In this document: piece after piece, positions 63,554-64,000 of the stretch | How positions within the stretch are numbered: position 1 is the stretch's first letter | How the letters are laid out: each line of letters starts with the position of its first letter | From: Burkholderia sp. USMB20 | Lineage (GTDB): Bacteria; Pseudomonadota; Gammaproteobacteria; Burkholderiales; Burkholderiaceae | DNA: 64,000 nucleotides | Reading direction: 5' to 3' | NCBI RefSeq assembly: GCF_000949135.2 | Contig: NZ_JTAN02000018.1 | Span: 124,001 to 188,000, forward strand | Program-made: the position numbers and the translations under genes | Notes under the pieces: model-generated | Told to the model about the DNA's origin: nothing | Database searches by the model: none | What the model saw: only the letters and a program-made list of their open reading frames with translations

Positions 63554-64000
63554 TCACGCCCACGATCCGGCGACCGGCGCGGCCGGCCCCGGCTGCAGCG
63601 CGTCCGCGTGCGGGTCGGCCGCAAACGACGCGCGGCGCGCGTGGAGACGCCCGGCTTCGCCCGATTCCGCCAGCTTCTCGAGCGCATACGCGCGCACGAC
63701 CTCGAGCAGCGAGTAGCGCTTCGACAGTCCGACCGAATGAACGACCAGCAGCGATTTCGACGCCAGGCTGACGAGACAGTCCAGCACCTCGTCCGCACCC
63801 AGTTCGGTGCAGGCGGCCAGCGCGCAGGCCGCGTCGAGCCGGAACGCATCCGGAAACACCGCGAGACGGCACAGCACGGTGCGCTCCATCTCGTCGAGCA
63901 GCCGATAGCTCCACTCGATGGTGGCCCTGAGCGTCTGCTGGCGCGGGTGCGCCGTGCGCAGGCCGCCGGACAGCGACAGCACCGACTTGTCGAGATCCGC
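63554..64000 (-). CDS. NB-ARC/STAND-type regulator, C-terminal part (start outside window)
   Basis: The frame is open at the right edge and ends at 63554. The visible 148 residues contain PRQQTLRATIEWSYRLLDE and LVSLASKSLLVVHSVGLS, VVRAYALEKLAESG. These match the helical part that follows the ATPase in the regulator at 52299 (HQTLQAMYDWSYRLLGD, KSLLSLE). The protein ends about 35 residues later, whereas the paralogue continues for about 150, so this one lacks the C-terminal helical repeats. It is convergent with nothing and reads toward the receiver gene. Confidence 0.82.
   Translation of the reverse strand, partial: ADLDKSVLSLSGGLRTAHPRQQTLRATIEWSYRLLDEMERTVLCRLAVFPDAFRLDAACALAACTELGADEVLDCLVSLASKSLLVVHSVGLSKRYSLLEVVRAYALEKLAESGEAGRLHARRASFAADPHADALQPGPAAPVAGSWA

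Overview
The window looks like a piece of a large chromosome of a Burkholderia species, most likely of the Burkholderia cepacia complex. The DNA is strongly GC-rich with G/C in third codon positions. It carries a beta-proteobacterial gene set: a DUF3331 protein, an AcpA-type phosphoesterase, a split inositol cluster with a fused IolC protein, and many LysR regulators. The genus is inferred from gene content; no rRNA or other marker is present. I see no rRNA, tRNA, CRISPR array, transposase or phage gene.

Layout. (1) 1-2.6 kb: a cut-off FecR/LysM exported protein translationally coupled to an OmpR-type response regulator, then a small hypothetical protein and a TusA-like protein. (2) 2.8-21.1 kb: a complete inositol catabolic region. 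It has a LysR regulator, mmsA/iolA, an RpiR-type regulator (iolR-like), two Gfo/Idh/MocA dehydrogenases (one is iolG), two extra TIM-barrel isomerases and a CUT2-type sugar ABC transporter on the minus strand. Divergent from these are iolC-J fusion, iolD, iolE, iolB and an HbpS-like gene. GGAA-N6-TTCC sites lie in front of the regulator and in the divergent promoter region. Together the genes import inositol, oxidise it (IolG), dehydrate it (IolE), hydrolyse the ring (IolD), isomerise (IolB), phosphorylate and cleave (IolC-J), and convert malonate semialdehyde to acetyl-CoA (IolA). (3) 21.2-29.3 kb: an SDR enzyme, a livHMGF branched-chain-type ABC transporter with a thioesterase but no binding protein, a NUDIX hydrolase, and an MFS transporter with a divergent LysR regulator.

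(4) 29.4-42.2 kb: housekeeping and mixed genes: alaS, a CaiB/BaiF CoA-transferase, a two-gene L,D-transpeptidase cassette followed by a decayed copy of the CoA-transferase 3' end, an RBBP9-like hydrolase, a glycine-zipper lipoprotein, glnS, a NUDIX hydrolase, a secreted small protein, a dihaem cytochrome c peroxidase and a divergent AcpA-like phosphoesterase lipoprotein.

(5) 42.2-50.6 kb: a seven-gene minus-strand array (isochorismatase-fold hydrolase, XapX, YtcJ-like amidohydrolase with a Cys-rich tail, DoxX, exported two-domain VOC protein, YoaK-like membrane protein, alginate-export-type porin) with a second XapX gene and a LysR regulator on the opposite strand. This is the least explained and most system-like part of the window. 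(6) 50.6-64 kb: an MscS channel with a cyclic-nucleotide-type domain, a winged-helix/NB-ARC regulator, an HD protein, two paralogous cofactor-free haloperoxidase-type hydrolases, a divergent three-part multidrug efflux system (DHA2 MFS, HlyD adaptor, NodT outer-membrane factor), two stand-alone response regulators and a second NB-ARC-type regulator cut by the right edge.
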